A stretch of DNA of 64,000 bases. Source: CAYYIS01 sp964470965 (GTDB lineage Bacteria > JAAXHH01 > JABIQT01). Made by a program: the position numbers and the translations under genes. The notes under the pieces were generated by a model, which saw nothing but the letters and a program-made list of their open reading frames with translations, was not told the DNA's origin and ran no database searches. This document shows, one piece after another, positions 1 to 9,498 of this stretch. The stretch covers positions 1 to 64,000 of the forward strand of contig CAYYIS010000006.1 in the NCBI GenBank assembly GCA_964470965.1, written 5' to 3'. Position 1 is the stretch's first letter; each line of letters opens with the position of its first letter.

Positions 1-352
1 CACCTTTCAAACGACTGGAAACACACGGTGGAGACGACGGACCGCTCGGTATCTCAGGATGGGATTCATATGGTTCACTAATCGGATGGGACGGTGTTTT
101 TTCATTTCGTGATCGCCACCAACCGCGGATGTCTTCCGGATCGAACATCCTGCTTCTGTACACCGGAATGGTTTCCGGCAGATCCAAAGCCAGGGACTGG
201 TCATAGGATATATGCAACCCCTTATCGACCGTGAGCACGACCGGCTCCCATCCGCAACCCGGCAGATACTTGGCGAATTTCACGATACGCTGCACGCCCG
301 CGCCGCCGATCGGGGGGAACAAATAGGCGATGATCAATGCTTTTTCTGACAT
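1..352 (-). CDS. Glycosyltransferase family 4, N-terminal part (runs off window)
   Basis: Open reading frame entering from the left edge; 117 residues are visible, with the start codon at 352-350. The N-terminus has a hydrophobic strand followed by FPPIGGAGVQR and then KFAKYLPGCGWEPVVLT. This is the usual first Rossmann strand and acceptor loop of GT-B glycosyltransferases of family 4. The C-terminal nucleotide-sugar domain lies outside the window, so the donor sugar cannot be judged. It reads in the same direction as the GT39 and GT4 genes beside it, consistent with assembly of a surface polysaccharide. The family call is firm; the substrate is unknown. Confidence 0.8.
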   Translation of the reverse strand, partial: MSEKALIIAYLFPPIGGAGVQRIVKFAKYLPGCGWEPVVLTVDKGLHISYDQSLALDLPETIPVYRSRMFDPEDIRGWWRSRNEKTPSHPISEPYESHPEIPSGPSSPPCVSSRLKG

Positions 353-389
353 AATATCGACTACCAATTGCTACGATTACCGGGACCTC

Positions 390-1961
390 TCAAGGTACTT
401 CATAAACCACGAATCCTGCCTGAGGGATTGGTGCGACCGACATACCCGTCAATTTGCCGAGGGAGATCCGCACTTGTTCGAAAACACTCGTCGGCATGTG
501 GCCCTCATGAATCTTTCGCCAGTGCCCGGGAGGCGTGGTGACATAGGTCGGAACAGGTTCCGCATACGAGCGCTCAAGGAATTCAAGTCTTTTCCAGTTC
601 GCCACTACATAGCACTGTTCCATTGCATCCTGTAAAGGCGGAAACCGGTTAATCCGATCGTTTCGATCGTAGGCGAAGAAAAACTCCAGGACCATTTCTG
701 TTCGCTGATCCGTAAAAATGGGCCGCTCTGTTTGTGTCTTAAGAAAACGGGAAACCTCCCGGTCGTTGTAGGCCACTCCCGGCCCTTTTACATGATTCGC
801 ATAGATCAGTGTCATATGGAACAATGCGACAACAACGAGAAAGGTCAGGCATACGAAAAGGAACCGATAGGAATAACGATTCAGCAAACACCCAAGAAGC
901 ACGACGAGAGGAATCGATATAAAAGCAATATGCCTGGAATAAGGCTCAAGAGCCGGCAGGTAAGGCCACAACTGGCTCGGCGCGAAATTAACCGCCATAA
1001 GGCCGATCCCCCACCAGATCGCCATGTTCCGGGTCGCGGGGTTCGCCCTCAGTACGGATCGTTGTGCGATCAGAAATACAGCGGTCAGAAGAGGGAACAG
1101 GCTGAAATAGTGACTTTTACCGGGGTGGAAGAGCTGAAGGGGATATTCTACGAACAGGCGGTACCACAGGTTTTTTTCCTGCAGAGTCTCCATCATGAAA
1201 TTGGTGGTGACGCTGCGAACCACATGATACCTGGTCAGAGGGTCACCGGTTCCCAGAAGATAGATCAGAAGCTCAGTACCTTCCACCAGTACGAAACCGA
1301 TGCAAATATAGGTGTAAAACAACCGGCGCTTAGGATGATCGAAAAGCGCCAAAACCAGGATAGCCGGAAACAACAGTACGGATATTACCTTGGTGACGAA
1401 TCCTATGCCCCAGCAGACTCCTGCCAGCAGGTAAGGGCGCCAGGACGGAGGGCTATCCGATCCATGATCTCTGAGGATCAGGATAATGGACAGAGAAAGC
1501 CAGAACGCAACCGCACTGTCGACGCTTACAGACGTGGACAGCAGTACTTCAAGTGGTAAAAACGCGATCAGACAGGCGGCTATCAAACCGACCTGCGTGT
1601 TGAAAAAGCGGCGGCCCGTATAGTAGGCCAGTAATACCATGCCGAGCGAATAGATCAAGGAGGGCAGCGTAGCGGTGAATTCAGAAACACCCAATAATGA
1701 GAAGGTGAGGGCGAGCGGAAACAGAATACCGTAACGCATCGAGAAATGGGGACCATAGCTCGGGGTTTGTTCCTTTGTCGGAAATGCCAGTGAATAGTCT
1801 CCGGTGCTCATGGCGTGTGCTATGTTGGCGTACTGCAGATCATCACTTCCTTCGATACCGGTGAAGAATACCATTCTGAAAAATATAAAGAATAGAGCAC
1901 TTATCAGCGCTAAACTGCTGCTGAACTTGTGTGATTCATCGAAGTTTTTGGTCGGTCCCAT
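390..1961 (-). CDS. GT39-like membrane glycosyltransferase
   Basis: A polytopic membrane protein of about 523 residues with roughly ten hydrophobic helices. The first extracytoplasmic loop carries GSDDLQYANIAHAM, the acidic pair expected for polyprenyl-phosphate-sugar-dependent glycosyltransferases of the GT39/ArnT/PMT clan. A periplasmic-type soluble segment makes up the last ~130 residues. It probably moves a sugar from a lipid carrier onto a glycan, lipid or protein on the outer face of the inner membrane. Two GTG codons precede the ATG at 1961; the ATG is taken as start because no good ribosome site supports the earlier ones. The gene lies between two GT4 genes on the same strand. The acceptor is unknown. 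Confidence 0.8.
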   Translation of the reverse strand: MGPTKNFDESHKFSSSLALISALFFIFFRMVFFTGIEGSDDLQYANIAHAMSTGDYSLAFPTKEQTPSYGPHFSMRYGILFPLALTFSLLGVSEFTATLPSLIYSLGMVLLAYYTGRRFFNTQVGLIAACLIAFLPLEVLLSTSVSVDSAVAFWLSLSIILILRDHGSDSPPSWRPYLLAGVCWGIGFVTKVISVLLFPAILVLALFDHPKRRLFYTYICIGFVLVEGTELLIYLLGTGDPLTRYHVVRSVTTNFMMETLQEKNLWYRLFVEYPLQLFHPGKSHYFSLFPLLTAVFLIAQRSVLRANPATRNMAIWWGIGLMAVNFAPSQLWPYLPALEPYSRHIAFISIPLVVLLGCLLNRYSYRFLFVCLTFLVVVALFHMTLIYANHVKGPGVAYNDREVSRFLKTQTERPIFTDQRTEMVLEFFFAYDRNDRINRFPPLQDAMEQCYVVANWKRLEFLERSYAEPVPTYVTTPPGHWRKIHEGHMPTSVFEQVRISLGKLTGMSVAPIPQAGFVVYEVP

Positions 1962-2011
1962 CACCACTTATCGCCCCCATCGATATATTTCCGCAGCTAG
2001 CGCACAGGACA

Positions 2012-3190
2012 TCATCGACAATCCACGTCCTCTAACGCCTCAAGCAGCCGACCGGCATTCACCTTAAGATCGAATTCCCGCTCTATCTTCCTGCGTGCCA
2101 GGCCACTCAGTTTCCGGCGCAGTTCCGGGGTCGTCAGCATGATTTGGAGCGCATCGGCGATTGCCGCCCCATCTCCCGGCTCGACCAACAGGCCGTCTGT
2201 TCCGTCGGTCACCAGTTCCGGTATACCGGTGATACGGGTCGCCACCACCGGCAACTTCATAGCCATTGCCTCCATCAACGCCAGGGGAATACCTTCAGAC
2301 AGGCTCGGCAGCGCAAACACATCCGCCTTCCGGTACCAGGCCAGGACATCCTGCCGATTTAACGGTCCGGTAAGTTTGATGAATTCCCCAAGGCCCTGGT
2401 CGGCAATCTGGTATTCTGCCTCCGCTCTTAGTTCACCGCCTCCGATTATAACACAGGTAAAACGATTTCCGCGTTTTCTTAGCACGTCACAGGCCTCAAT
2501 GAGATAGGGTACGCCTTTTACCTGCTTCAACCAAGTCACGGACAAAATAACCGGCGTATCGGGCACGTCGCTCCGATCAGGAACATCATCAAAGAGTGAC
2601 AGGTCGATACCGCATCGTACCACCTTGATATCCACCGATTTGGCAACCTCAATCTCTGTAGTAACCCGTTGCCGATTATAATTTGAAATGGTAATAAACG
2701 GACGGGCCCGTTGTATAAGCAAAGGCAGATATGGTTCCCGTTCGATCAATGTTTCCGTGCCATGGCCGGTACAGCTGAACGGAAGCCCGAGCAAGTCGGC
2801 ACATAACAGACCCTGTAACGCTGCGTTGGATGCGAAATGGGCATGGATTCGATCTAACTGTAAAAGCCGGACCTTCCATACCAGGGCGAGAACACGCAGG
2901 GTTTGCGAAAAACCAACATGAATTCTGGCCTGTCTTATATATCGTATGGTACGTATGGGCTTCTGGAAAATCCATGCCAAGGCACCCAGCAGAGAGTCCA
3001 AGGTGTAGACAGCCGGCATTTCGAGAAGACGGTCACGTAAATCATCGGGTGTTTTCGTAAGCTCGACAAGCGGCCCCCACACCGGAATCAGCCAGACCTC
3101 ATGCCCCATCCGAATCAGGGTCCTTGCCTCATCCTCATAGACTGGTTGGTTCGCGACCGGGTAATGGTTCACAAAATATAAAAGTCTCAC
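2012..3190 (-). CDS. Glycosyltransferase family 4
   Basis: A GT-B enzyme of about 392 residues. The N-terminus (VRLLYFVNHYP) is the typical first strand and loop of GT4 enzymes that act on lipid-linked intermediates. The C-terminal half has LPSLSEGIPLALMEAMAMK, the E-x7-E nucleotide-sugar binding motif, followed by GIPELV and DGLLV. The frame is open to a GTG at 3211, but an AAAGGG ribosome site four bases before the GTG at 3190 and the family's usual N-terminus favour 3190. The flippase gene diverges from it across a short intergenic region. It likely adds one sugar of the exported polysaccharide repeat; donor and linkage are unknown. Confidence 0.85.
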   Translation of the reverse strand: MRLLYFVNHYPVANQPVYEDEARTLIRMGHEVWLIPVWGPLVELTKTPDDLRDRLLEMPAVYTLDSLLGALAWIFQKPIRTIRYIRQARIHVGFSQTLRVLALVWKVRLLQLDRIHAHFASNAALQGLLCADLLGLPFSCTGHGTETLIEREPYLPLLIQRARPFITISNYNRQRVTTEIEVAKSVDIKVVRCGIDLSLFDDVPDRSDVPDTPVILSVTWLKQVKGVPYLIEACDVLRKRGNRFTCVIIGGGELRAEAEYQIADQGLGEFIKLTGPLNRQDVLAWYRKADVFALPSLSEGIPLALMEAMAMKLPVVATRITGIPELVTDGTDGLLVEPGDGAAIADALQIMLTTPELRRKLSGLARRKIEREFDLKVNAGRLLEALEDVDCR

Positions 3191-3276
3191 AGGTCCCTTT
3201 GAGATTTGCACAAATTTTATATTTCAATATATTGATCAGACCTTACGCCATCTGCCCACCGTAACATGGAATTGAT

Positions 3277-4731
3277 ATGCCTGAGCCATCTTCCATAAAG
3301 AACCAAGTCGTTAAGGGTTCGGCATTTATCTTCGGATCAAGCGTTGTCTCCAAGACTGTCAGCCTGCTGACCACATTAGTCCTGGCCACATTACTGACCC
3401 CTGACGACTTTGGCGTGATTGGTTACGGAACATTGATCATTGGCTCCGCCGGTTTGTTCCGGGAGATGGGGCTCAATTCAGCATTGATCTATCATAAAAC
3501 AGACATCGAAGAGGCCGCAATGACGGCGCTGTGGATCAGCACCATATGGAGTGTCGTACTTTCCGGCCTTGTGGTGTTAAGTGCGCCATTGGCCGCAGAA
3601 TTTTTCAGGGAGCCTAGATTGGAAGCCCTGCTTATGATATTTCCTTTTAGTTTGATCATAAATTCAGCCGGAGCGATTCCCATTTCTCTTATGGAGAAGG
3701 AGATGAAGTTCAAACGGCGGACGATACCCGACTTGGCCCATCTTACCTCATATGGACTGGTAGTCGTTTTCTTCGCCCTTCTGGATTACGGCTACTGGTC
3801 GTTTGTGATAGGAACGCTTACGGCTGACTTGATCCAACTGATCATCGCCTTCCTTCTTAGGCCTGTTAAAATGGCGTTTACAGTTAACATCGCTCTTGCC
3901 AAAGAGATGTTCAGCTTCAGTAAGAATGTCATGGGATTAAGTACAATTTACTTTGTCATCAGAAATATCGACGATTTATTCATCGGCAGAATGATGGGAA
4001 CTCTTTCCCTGGGGATTTATTCATTCTCCTATAGAATCGCCAATTTACCGGCCACAAATATCAGCAATGTGTTGGGTAAGGTGCTGTTTCCATCCTACAT
4101 GAAAATCGCCCATCGTATGGATGAGCTGAAATCCGCATTTTTAAAAACATTTCGATACACGTCTTTTGTCACCATACCGGTTACCGTTTGTACTGCCATT
4201 ATTGTACCACATTTCGTACCTCTCTTTTATCCGAAATGGACGGACGCCGTCCTACCGATCCAATTACTGGCGTATTTTGGTGGTCTTCGATCTATCGGTG
4301 CCGGTTTCGGCAGTTTATTCTTTGCAAGAGGCCTGCCGAACGTGCTGGTTCCTATCGCTTTAATTCAGTTGTTCATTGTTATAGTCCTACTCTATCCTTT
4401 CGTACATTTCTGGGGACTTGTCGGCGGTTGCATATCCATAAACCTATCACAAACCGTGGCCTTCATCATGACTCTGCATAAATCAAACAAGACCTTTTCA
4501 TTTAAGTGGTGTGATTATTTCGATTGTCTAAAACACAGTGCCTTCACATCCATGACGGCGCTACTCATCGTGTTGGGAACCAATGCCCTTCTGGATCAGA
4601 CTGGAACATCGGACCACACCATCTTTCTGGGCGTTATCCTGGTTTTATTCCCATCGTCATATATCTTCTTATCACTCTTTACGGGTGAAGACGCTCGAAA
4701 TATCTGGAAAGATATCAGAGGCATTGTTTAA
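3277..4731 (+). CDS. Polysaccharide flippase, Wzx/MOP superfamily
   Basis: A 484-residue very hydrophobic protein with about 14 predicted membrane helices and no soluble domain, the size and shape of Wzx-type lipid-linked oligosaccharide flippases. The N-terminal segment (KGSAFIFGSSVVSKTVSLL, then TLLTPDDFGVIGYG) is characteristic of the polysaccharide-synthesis branch of the MOP superfamily. It would flip undecaprenyl-linked repeat units across the inner membrane for the polymerase and export genes of this locus. It is the only plus-strand gene of the exopolysaccharide cluster and diverges from the GT4 gene at 2012-3190. Family call is confident; the glycan is unknown. Confidence 0.88.
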   Translation: MPEPSSIKNQVVKGSAFIFGSSVVSKTVSLLTTLVLATLLTPDDFGVIGYGTLIIGSAGLFREMGLNSALIYHKTDIEEAAMTALWISTIWSVVLSGLVVLSAPLAAEFFREPRLEALLMIFPFSLIINSAGAIPISLMEKEMKFKRRTIPDLAHLTSYGLVVVFFALLDYGYWSFVIGTLTADLIQLIIAFLLRPVKMAFTVNIALAKEMFSFSKNVMGLSTIYFVIRNIDDLFIGRMMGTLSLGIYSFSYRIANLPATNISNVLGKVLFPSYMKIAHRMDELKSAFLKTFRYTSFVTIPVTVCTAIIVPHFVPLFYPKWTDAVLPIQLLAYFGGLRSIGAGFGSLFFARGLPNVLVPIALIQLFIVIVLLYPFVHFWGLVGGCISINLSQTVAFIMTLHKSNKTFSFKWCDYFDCLKHSAFTSMTALLIVLGTNALLDQTGTSDHTIFLGVILVLFPSSYIFLSLFTGEDARNIWKDIRGIV

Positions 4732-5141
4732 ATAGGATCTATCATCAGGAGACAGGATAGTTGTATTGCTTTTCGAAGGCGTTACTACTTCCTGGTAATA
4801 CTCTATTTTTCACGTGTTAGAGAAACCGGCCGAATCCCTCTGAAACGGTAAACTAGTTTTTACAACCGGGGCCGGGCCTTGGAAAAGATGGTAGCCATCA
4901 ACCCCCAGCCGGATTGATTAATTCTGCCTCAATTCGTCTACTCCATATCACGGCACAAGTCAGAATTTTATCGCTGCGTACTTTCGTACCCCGGTAACCG
5001 ATGATGTACTGGGTAGTGGCCAGTGCACTTCACTGGCAGACAGGACAACCGAATATCCCCAGACCATTTCCTCAAGGCCTTTTCCAGAAGAAGGCGCCCG
5101 CTCGATACACTCCAATCACCAGCATCAACCCGGAACGTTTT
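4732..5141. other. 410-bp convergent intergenic region
   Basis: The stretch between the flippase (+) and the O-antigen ligase (-), both ending here. No coding signal was recognised. It contains an AT-rich inverted repeat at 4848-4863 (GTAAA / TTTAC around a 6-base loop) followed by a few more bases, and a second at 5019-5037 (GCCAGTG / CACTGGC, 5-base loop). Neither has the long T-run of a classical intrinsic terminator. Confidence 0.5.
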
Positions 5142-6656
5142 CTACCCGTCTCTATCTTTGAGCTGTGACCGTACAAGATCCCGTAACAGGTCAATGCGGC
5201 GTTTCTTGATGATCCTCTCATTCGTCGCTAGGCTTAACCCAGGTAGGAATACATCTCTTCCCGCTGGCATCTCTTTTTCAACTTCCGCCTCCGCATTTTC
5301 CAATGTAGGCAATAACAGAACCACAGCCGTCAAAAGCCAGAACGGTTCCATAATCCGAACGATGATAAATGTCGTAGAAAAGATACCATGCACCAGCAAA
5401 CCTACGGTCCCGGCTACATATCCGGTCGATAGACCCTTGGTAAATTCACTGCGGCCATGGACAATTCCATACTTTCCTATCTTCAGAGCCATCCATAGGA
5501 GCCATACGAATGCCGCCAGGCCGATTGCCCCCAATTCTACGAGTGTACGAAAAAATTGGCTGTCCAGAAACAGTCCGGAGCCGGTGATGCCATAACCCCA
5601 GATCGGGTTTTCCAGCCAAGATTCAAATGCCATTTTGTTGGTTGTTACCCTGGCTGATGCGGACGGATCCAGCGGAATCCCCCCCAGTATTTCCGTTGCG
5701 CTATACCCCGGTACCTCCTTGAATGTGTTGATAGCTCGCATCGTCACCTGCTGAGGCATGATCTGGGGAGCTATTATGGCGATCAAGACCACGACACCGA
5801 TCATTAAGGTCCGGCGTTCACTGAAGATGATCAGCGTTATATACATACCGCCTACGGCAGCCCAGGAGCCACGTGACAGAGTGAACAGTAGGGGAATTAC
5901 CATCAGGCCAGCCAGAATTAACAGCCACCGCCTGGTGCGACGGTCTGTACTGTTGAGATAAAGACCGAGGACGACCGACATCATCAGCACAAGATATCCG
6001 CCGAACGTATTGGGTTCACCCGACTGCCCCTCGAACGGTGCGCTCACTCGCCCACCGCCAGGAATTTGCAGAATACCATAAACACTTACCGCGGCGCACG
6101 TAATCAGTGCCACCATCACGATTGATCGGGCCTGCTTTTCACTGTACACATGATTGACGATCATGAAAAAAATGATAAAAAATTCGATGTACTTCAGCAC
6201 ATAGAAGATACCCGAGAGGCTTTCGACCCGGCCGACCATGATTCCCAGGGCCGTGGAGAAAATACAGGCACAAATGTAGGCTATTATCGGTCGGTTCAAC
6301 GAGGTATGGGGAAACAACCCCAGTTCTTTCTGAATGGCGGTTCTGGCGAACCATGAAAACCCGATCAACAGAATTAAAACATCTTCCGCCCGGATCGTAA
6401 CGCTTCTTCTTTCCGAGATACCGCCTTCGGTTGCCCCGAATTCCGGCGATAGAAGCATGGAGAAGATCAGGATATAGATCGCTGCTTCAGTGCTCCAAAA
6501 CGCAACGATTAAAACCACAAATCCCAGTGCCAGTGTTAAGGTTGTCCACGGCACTGAAGCCGACACCTGTCCAGCCAAAGCAAAGAGGGCGCATGAAACG
6601 AATAGCCAGAATAAATAACTTCGAGTTGATGCACTTGACTCCAAGGCCGCCATCAA
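5142..6656 (-). CDS. O-antigen ligase/polymerase family (Wzy_C) protein
   Basis: A polytopic membrane protein of 504 residues with about 11-12 helices and a large extracytoplasmic loop near the middle. The segment FTLSRGSWAAVGG, with its conserved arginine after a helix, followed by the long loop and the WGYGITG-type region, is typical of the Wzy_C (O-antigen ligase/polymerase) family. These proteins polymerise lipid-linked repeats or transfer glycan to lipid A or protein; sequence alone does not tell which. It sits immediately downstream of the chain-length kinase and Wza-like genes on the same strand, which favours a Wzy-type polymerase in this export system. Confidence 0.82.
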   Translation of the reverse strand: MMAALESSASTRSYLFWLFVSCALFALAGQVSASVPWTTLTLALGFVVLIVAFWSTEAAIYILIFSMLLSPEFGATEGGISERRSVTIRAEDVLILLIGFSWFARTAIQKELGLFPHTSLNRPIIAYICACIFSTALGIMVGRVESLSGIFYVLKYIEFFIIFFMIVNHVYSEKQARSIVMVALITCAAVSVYGILQIPGGGRVSAPFEGQSGEPNTFGGYLVLMMSVVLGLYLNSTDRRTRRWLLILAGLMVIPLLFTLSRGSWAAVGGMYITLIIFSERRTLMIGVVVLIAIIAPQIMPQQVTMRAINTFKEVPGYSATEILGGIPLDPSASARVTTNKMAFESWLENPIWGYGITGSGLFLDSQFFRTLVELGAIGLAAFVWLLWMALKIGKYGIVHGRSEFTKGLSTGYVAGTVGLLVHGIFSTTFIIVRIMEPFWLLTAVVLLLPTLENAEAEVEKEMPAGRDVFLPGLSLATNERIIKKRRIDLLRDLVRSQLKDRDG

Positions 6657-6735
6657 TTACCTCGTACAGACAGAAAAACCACAAACCAGTAAAAAACAAT
6701 ACTGAGTATCGCCTCGTCTCGGCCCGTGGCATGTC

Positions 6736-9447
6736 TCAATAGTTTGTGGTGTCTACCTCCACGGCCTCCATAGGGATCCAGCCTACGCGTCCGTCTCCCA
6801 GCACGATGCGGTACCAGCGCTGTTCCCTGCCTACGATAGGTACTCGTTCGCCTTCAATTGCAATGCCGATTTCTCCATGGGCAGAGCCAGGTCCGTCCCG
6901 GACGCCTATGGTCGGTACGGATATCACTGCCGGCAACAGGATGCCGGATTCCAGCGATTGGGCGCCGGCGACCACATCGTCCACGGCGAGCTCTTCCGCC
7001 TGCTGCTGTTCGTCACTGGCAAACAGAAGGGGTCCGGAACCCAATGAGGGGGGCGCCACAGGCGTTTCGGTCTGTTCTGACTGGGGAACGGTTTCCGGCG
7101 TGGAGAACAGCGAGGACATTAGAGCCCAAAGAAGGATAACGGCCAATCCGAAAATCCCCAAAATAGTGCTCAAGCGCTTGACATTGCTCCCTGTATCGCC
7201 CGATTCCAAGGCGGTGTCGATTAGGCCGGAGGTATTACCCTCCTGCTGCGCGCCAACGTCTTCACCGTAGTAATGGATGAAGTATTCGGTAGCGGGATGG
7301 AATCCGGTAATCTCCGCCCGGACATCGTTGAGGACCACGCCGACCACATTAGCGCCCACCTGCTGCAGCTGGGTCTTGGAGCGCTTAAGTGCATTGCGGG
7401 GCACTCGGCCCACCTGGTAGATGAGCACCACGGCGTCCACTTTCGGTGCCAGTATCGATGAGTCGGTGACCGGCAGCGTAGGCGGCATATCGATGTACAC
7501 CAGGTCGAATTCTTCCGCCGCTTCCTTCAGGAACTGCTCCATCTGGGGCGAAGAAAGCATTTCGGACGGGTTCGGTGGTGTCTGGCCGGATTCCATTATG
7601 TAAAGGTTGTCCAGCCCTGAAGCGGTCAATACTTCCGGCACGCCGAAGTCCCCTACCATGATATCGGTAACGTTCTGCACGCAGTCTTCCCAAGGTATGC
7701 TGCCCACGATGACGTCCGTGATGCCGGGCGAACGCTTGATACCAAACGTATTGTACAGGGACGGACGGCGCAGGTTACAGCCTACCAGCAGTGTGCGTTT
7801 GCCCATCTGGGCGGTGACGATCGCCAGGTTAGCCAGCGTGGTACTCTTACCTTCCTGGAGCGAGGAGCTGGTAAACACTATCGTTTTGATGGGCTTGTCC
7901 TGAGCAACCCCCGTAATGCTCAGGTTTGTACGTAGACTCCGGTAGGATTCCGACACGGGTGTTTTAGGCGCAAAAAGTGAAATTAGACGGGAGTAGTATG
8001 TAAGTTGCGGATTGTTCTCCAGATGAGGATATTTGTCGACGATCATTTCCTGAATGTCAATATGCGGTATGATACCCAGGACCGGCAATTCCACGTACTC
8101 TTCCACGTCTTCGATGGTACCTATGGAGGTATCCAGCGTCTCTATCACGAACGCCAGGACCAGTCCCATCAGCAGACCGACAACCAGTCCAACGACCACC
8201 ACTTGGCTGCTATTGGCGTTTTGGGCACTGCCCGGCATGGTGGCGAACTTCACGACCGTGACATCGTCCGAAATGTCTTCCTTGCGGATCTGCTGTTCCT
8301 GCTGGCGCTGAAGCAGCAATCCCAGGATGTCTTCCTGCAACCTCACATCCCGCTCCAGCCGGTCAAACTTACGCTGGGCGTCCGGCAGGCCTTCTAGTTT
8401 GCCGCGCTGTGCCGCCAGGAGCGTCGTCAGCTCACGCTGACGTTCCCTGAGCACGTCCACACGGGCGGTGTATTCCCGGATTAACTGGCTGACGATGGAC
8501 TGTATCTTCACCTCCACGTCCTGAACATCCGGATGCCTGGCGTTGTAGTAGAGTAGCTTGTCCATCTTCTCGAATTCCAGAGTCACCAGGTTGTTGTTCA
8601 GCAACGTTAATGTCTGGCTCTGCTGATCGATAGACGAAACCCAGTCGATGAAGACGTTGGCCGTTCCGGGGTTATCCTGCTCTTCAAGCGTCAGATTACG
8701 GGCCTGATCCCGCCGCTGTGAAAGCTGGGAGATCTCCAGATCCATGTTGTTAATGTCTTCAGTGAAGCGGTTGTATTCCTCTTCCAGCTGGTTGTACCGG
8801 TTGATGGCGTCCTGGGCGTCCGTTGCGATGGAGGGTACCCGCATGGACAGTTGGAACGCTTTCAGAGAATCTTCGGCCGCTTTTAGGCGGTCCTGGCATG
8901 CTGCCAGCTGCTCTTCGATGAAGTCGGTAGTCTCGTTCACCTGTCGTTGCTGGGCTTCCCTGTGCGTCTCCCTGAACACCATTGCCACAGTGTTGGCCAC
9001 ATCGCGAGCCTGCCCTGGAATCGCGGACGTCGCCGTGATGTCTATGATGTTGGTATTTCCGTTCTGAATCGTGCTGATGGTTGCCTGGATACTTCGGATG
9101 ACTGCGATGTAGCGACCGCTGCGCCGCACCTCGTCGGAGGGTACCGTACTCGGTATTTCACCCAGAGTCTTGGCCACCCGCTCGATAGAGTCGAAGCTCT
9201 TCATTATCTCCATCTGGGTCGCCAGATTGTCCCAGATATTGTATGAGTAGCTGGTTAGGAGGGCGTTGGCCAGGTTGCCGCCCTGATCGTCTATCTTTAT
9301 GCTGGCGGTAGCAGAAAACAACGGCACCGTCGTACTGGCGAACCAGTAGCTGAAGACCCCCAGCATCAAAGTGGTGGTCACGATGATCCTGTAGCGCTTG
9401 CGAATCACGCGTTGGTAATCGCGCAAGTTCATATCGTACTGTACCAT
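6736..9447 (-). CDS. Wzz/BY-kinase polysaccharide co-polymerase with C-terminal membrane segment and SH3 domain
   Basis: A 903-residue protein. Order: cytoplasmic N-terminus, TM1 (~22-38), Wzz domain and a long coiled-coil periplasmic region with a GNVR-type segment (~45-410), TM2 (~415-435), then a P-loop kinase domain with Walker A SSSLQEGKST (K534) and Walker B LVYID (D653). The Walker A' site reads LLVGCNLRRP (553-562), whereas BY-kinases have hhhDxDxR; both aspartates are missing. Only a small tyrosine group (EYFIHYYGED, 721-730) follows. Unlike Wzc or CapB, the chain continues with a third TM (~761-780), a Pro/Gln/Glu-rich linker and a bacterial SH3 domain (~845-900) that would be periplasmic. 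It controls polymer chain length; kinase activity is doubtful. Start ATG 9447 has a duplicated ribosome site. Confidence 0.9.
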   Translation of the reverse strand: MVQYDMNLRDYQRVIRKRYRIIVTTTLMLGVFSYWFASTTVPLFSATASIKIDDQGGNLANALLTSYSYNIWDNLATQMEIMKSFDSIERVAKTLGEIPSTVPSDEVRRSGRYIAVIRSIQATISTIQNGNTNIIDITATSAIPGQARDVANTVAMVFRETHREAQQRQVNETTDFIEEQLAACQDRLKAAEDSLKAFQLSMRVPSIATDAQDAINRYNQLEEEYNRFTEDINNMDLEISQLSQRRDQARNLTLEEQDNPGTANVFIDWVSSIDQQSQTLTLLNNNLVTLEFEKMDKLLYYNARHPDVQDVEVKIQSIVSQLIREYTARVDVLRERQRELTTLLAAQRGKLEGLPDAQRKFDRLERDVRLQEDILGLLLQRQQEQQIRKEDISDDVTVVKFATMPGSAQNANSSQVVVVGLVVGLLMGLVLAFVIETLDTSIGTIEDVEEYVELPVLGIIPHIDIQEMIVDKYPHLENNPQLTYYSRLISLFAPKTPVSESYRSLRTNLSITGVAQDKPIKTIVFTSSSLQEGKSTTLANLAIVTAQMGKRTLLVGCNLRRPSLYNTFGIKRSPGITDVIVGSIPWEDCVQNVTDIMVGDFGVPEVLTASGLDNLYIMESGQTPPNPSEMLSSPQMEQFLKEAAEEFDLVYIDMPPTLPVTDSSILAPKVDAVVLIYQVGRVPRNALKRSKTQLQQVGANVVGVVLNDVRAEITGFHPATEYFIHYYGEDVGAQQEGNTSGLIDTALESGDTGSNVKRLSTILGIFGLAVILLWALMSSLFSTPETVPQSEQTETPVAPPSLGSGPLLFASDEQQQAEELAVDDVVAGAQSLESGILLPAVISVPTIGVRDGPGSAHGEIGIAIEGERVPIVGREQRWYRIVLGDGRVGWIPMEAVEVDTTNY

Positions 9448-9477
9448 ACACCTATCCTTTTTACACCTATCCTTTTT
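9448..9477 (-). repeat. Tandem 15-bp duplication carrying the ribosome binding site of the co-polymerase gene
   Basis: Two exact, adjacent copies of acacctatccttttt (9448-9462 and 9463-9477) lie directly against the start codon at 9447. Read on the minus strand, each copy supplies AAGGAT, so the gene has two identical Shine-Dalgarno-like sites, one correctly spaced and one 15 bases further out. Gain or loss of a copy by replication slippage would change the leader without touching the protein. Confidence 0.9.
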
Positions 9478-9498
9478 CGTTCCGTACTGAGAGTGCCA

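Noticed and set aside
5019..5037. Inverted repeat GCCAGTG/CACTGGC as a terminator
   Set aside because: There is no T-run on either side.
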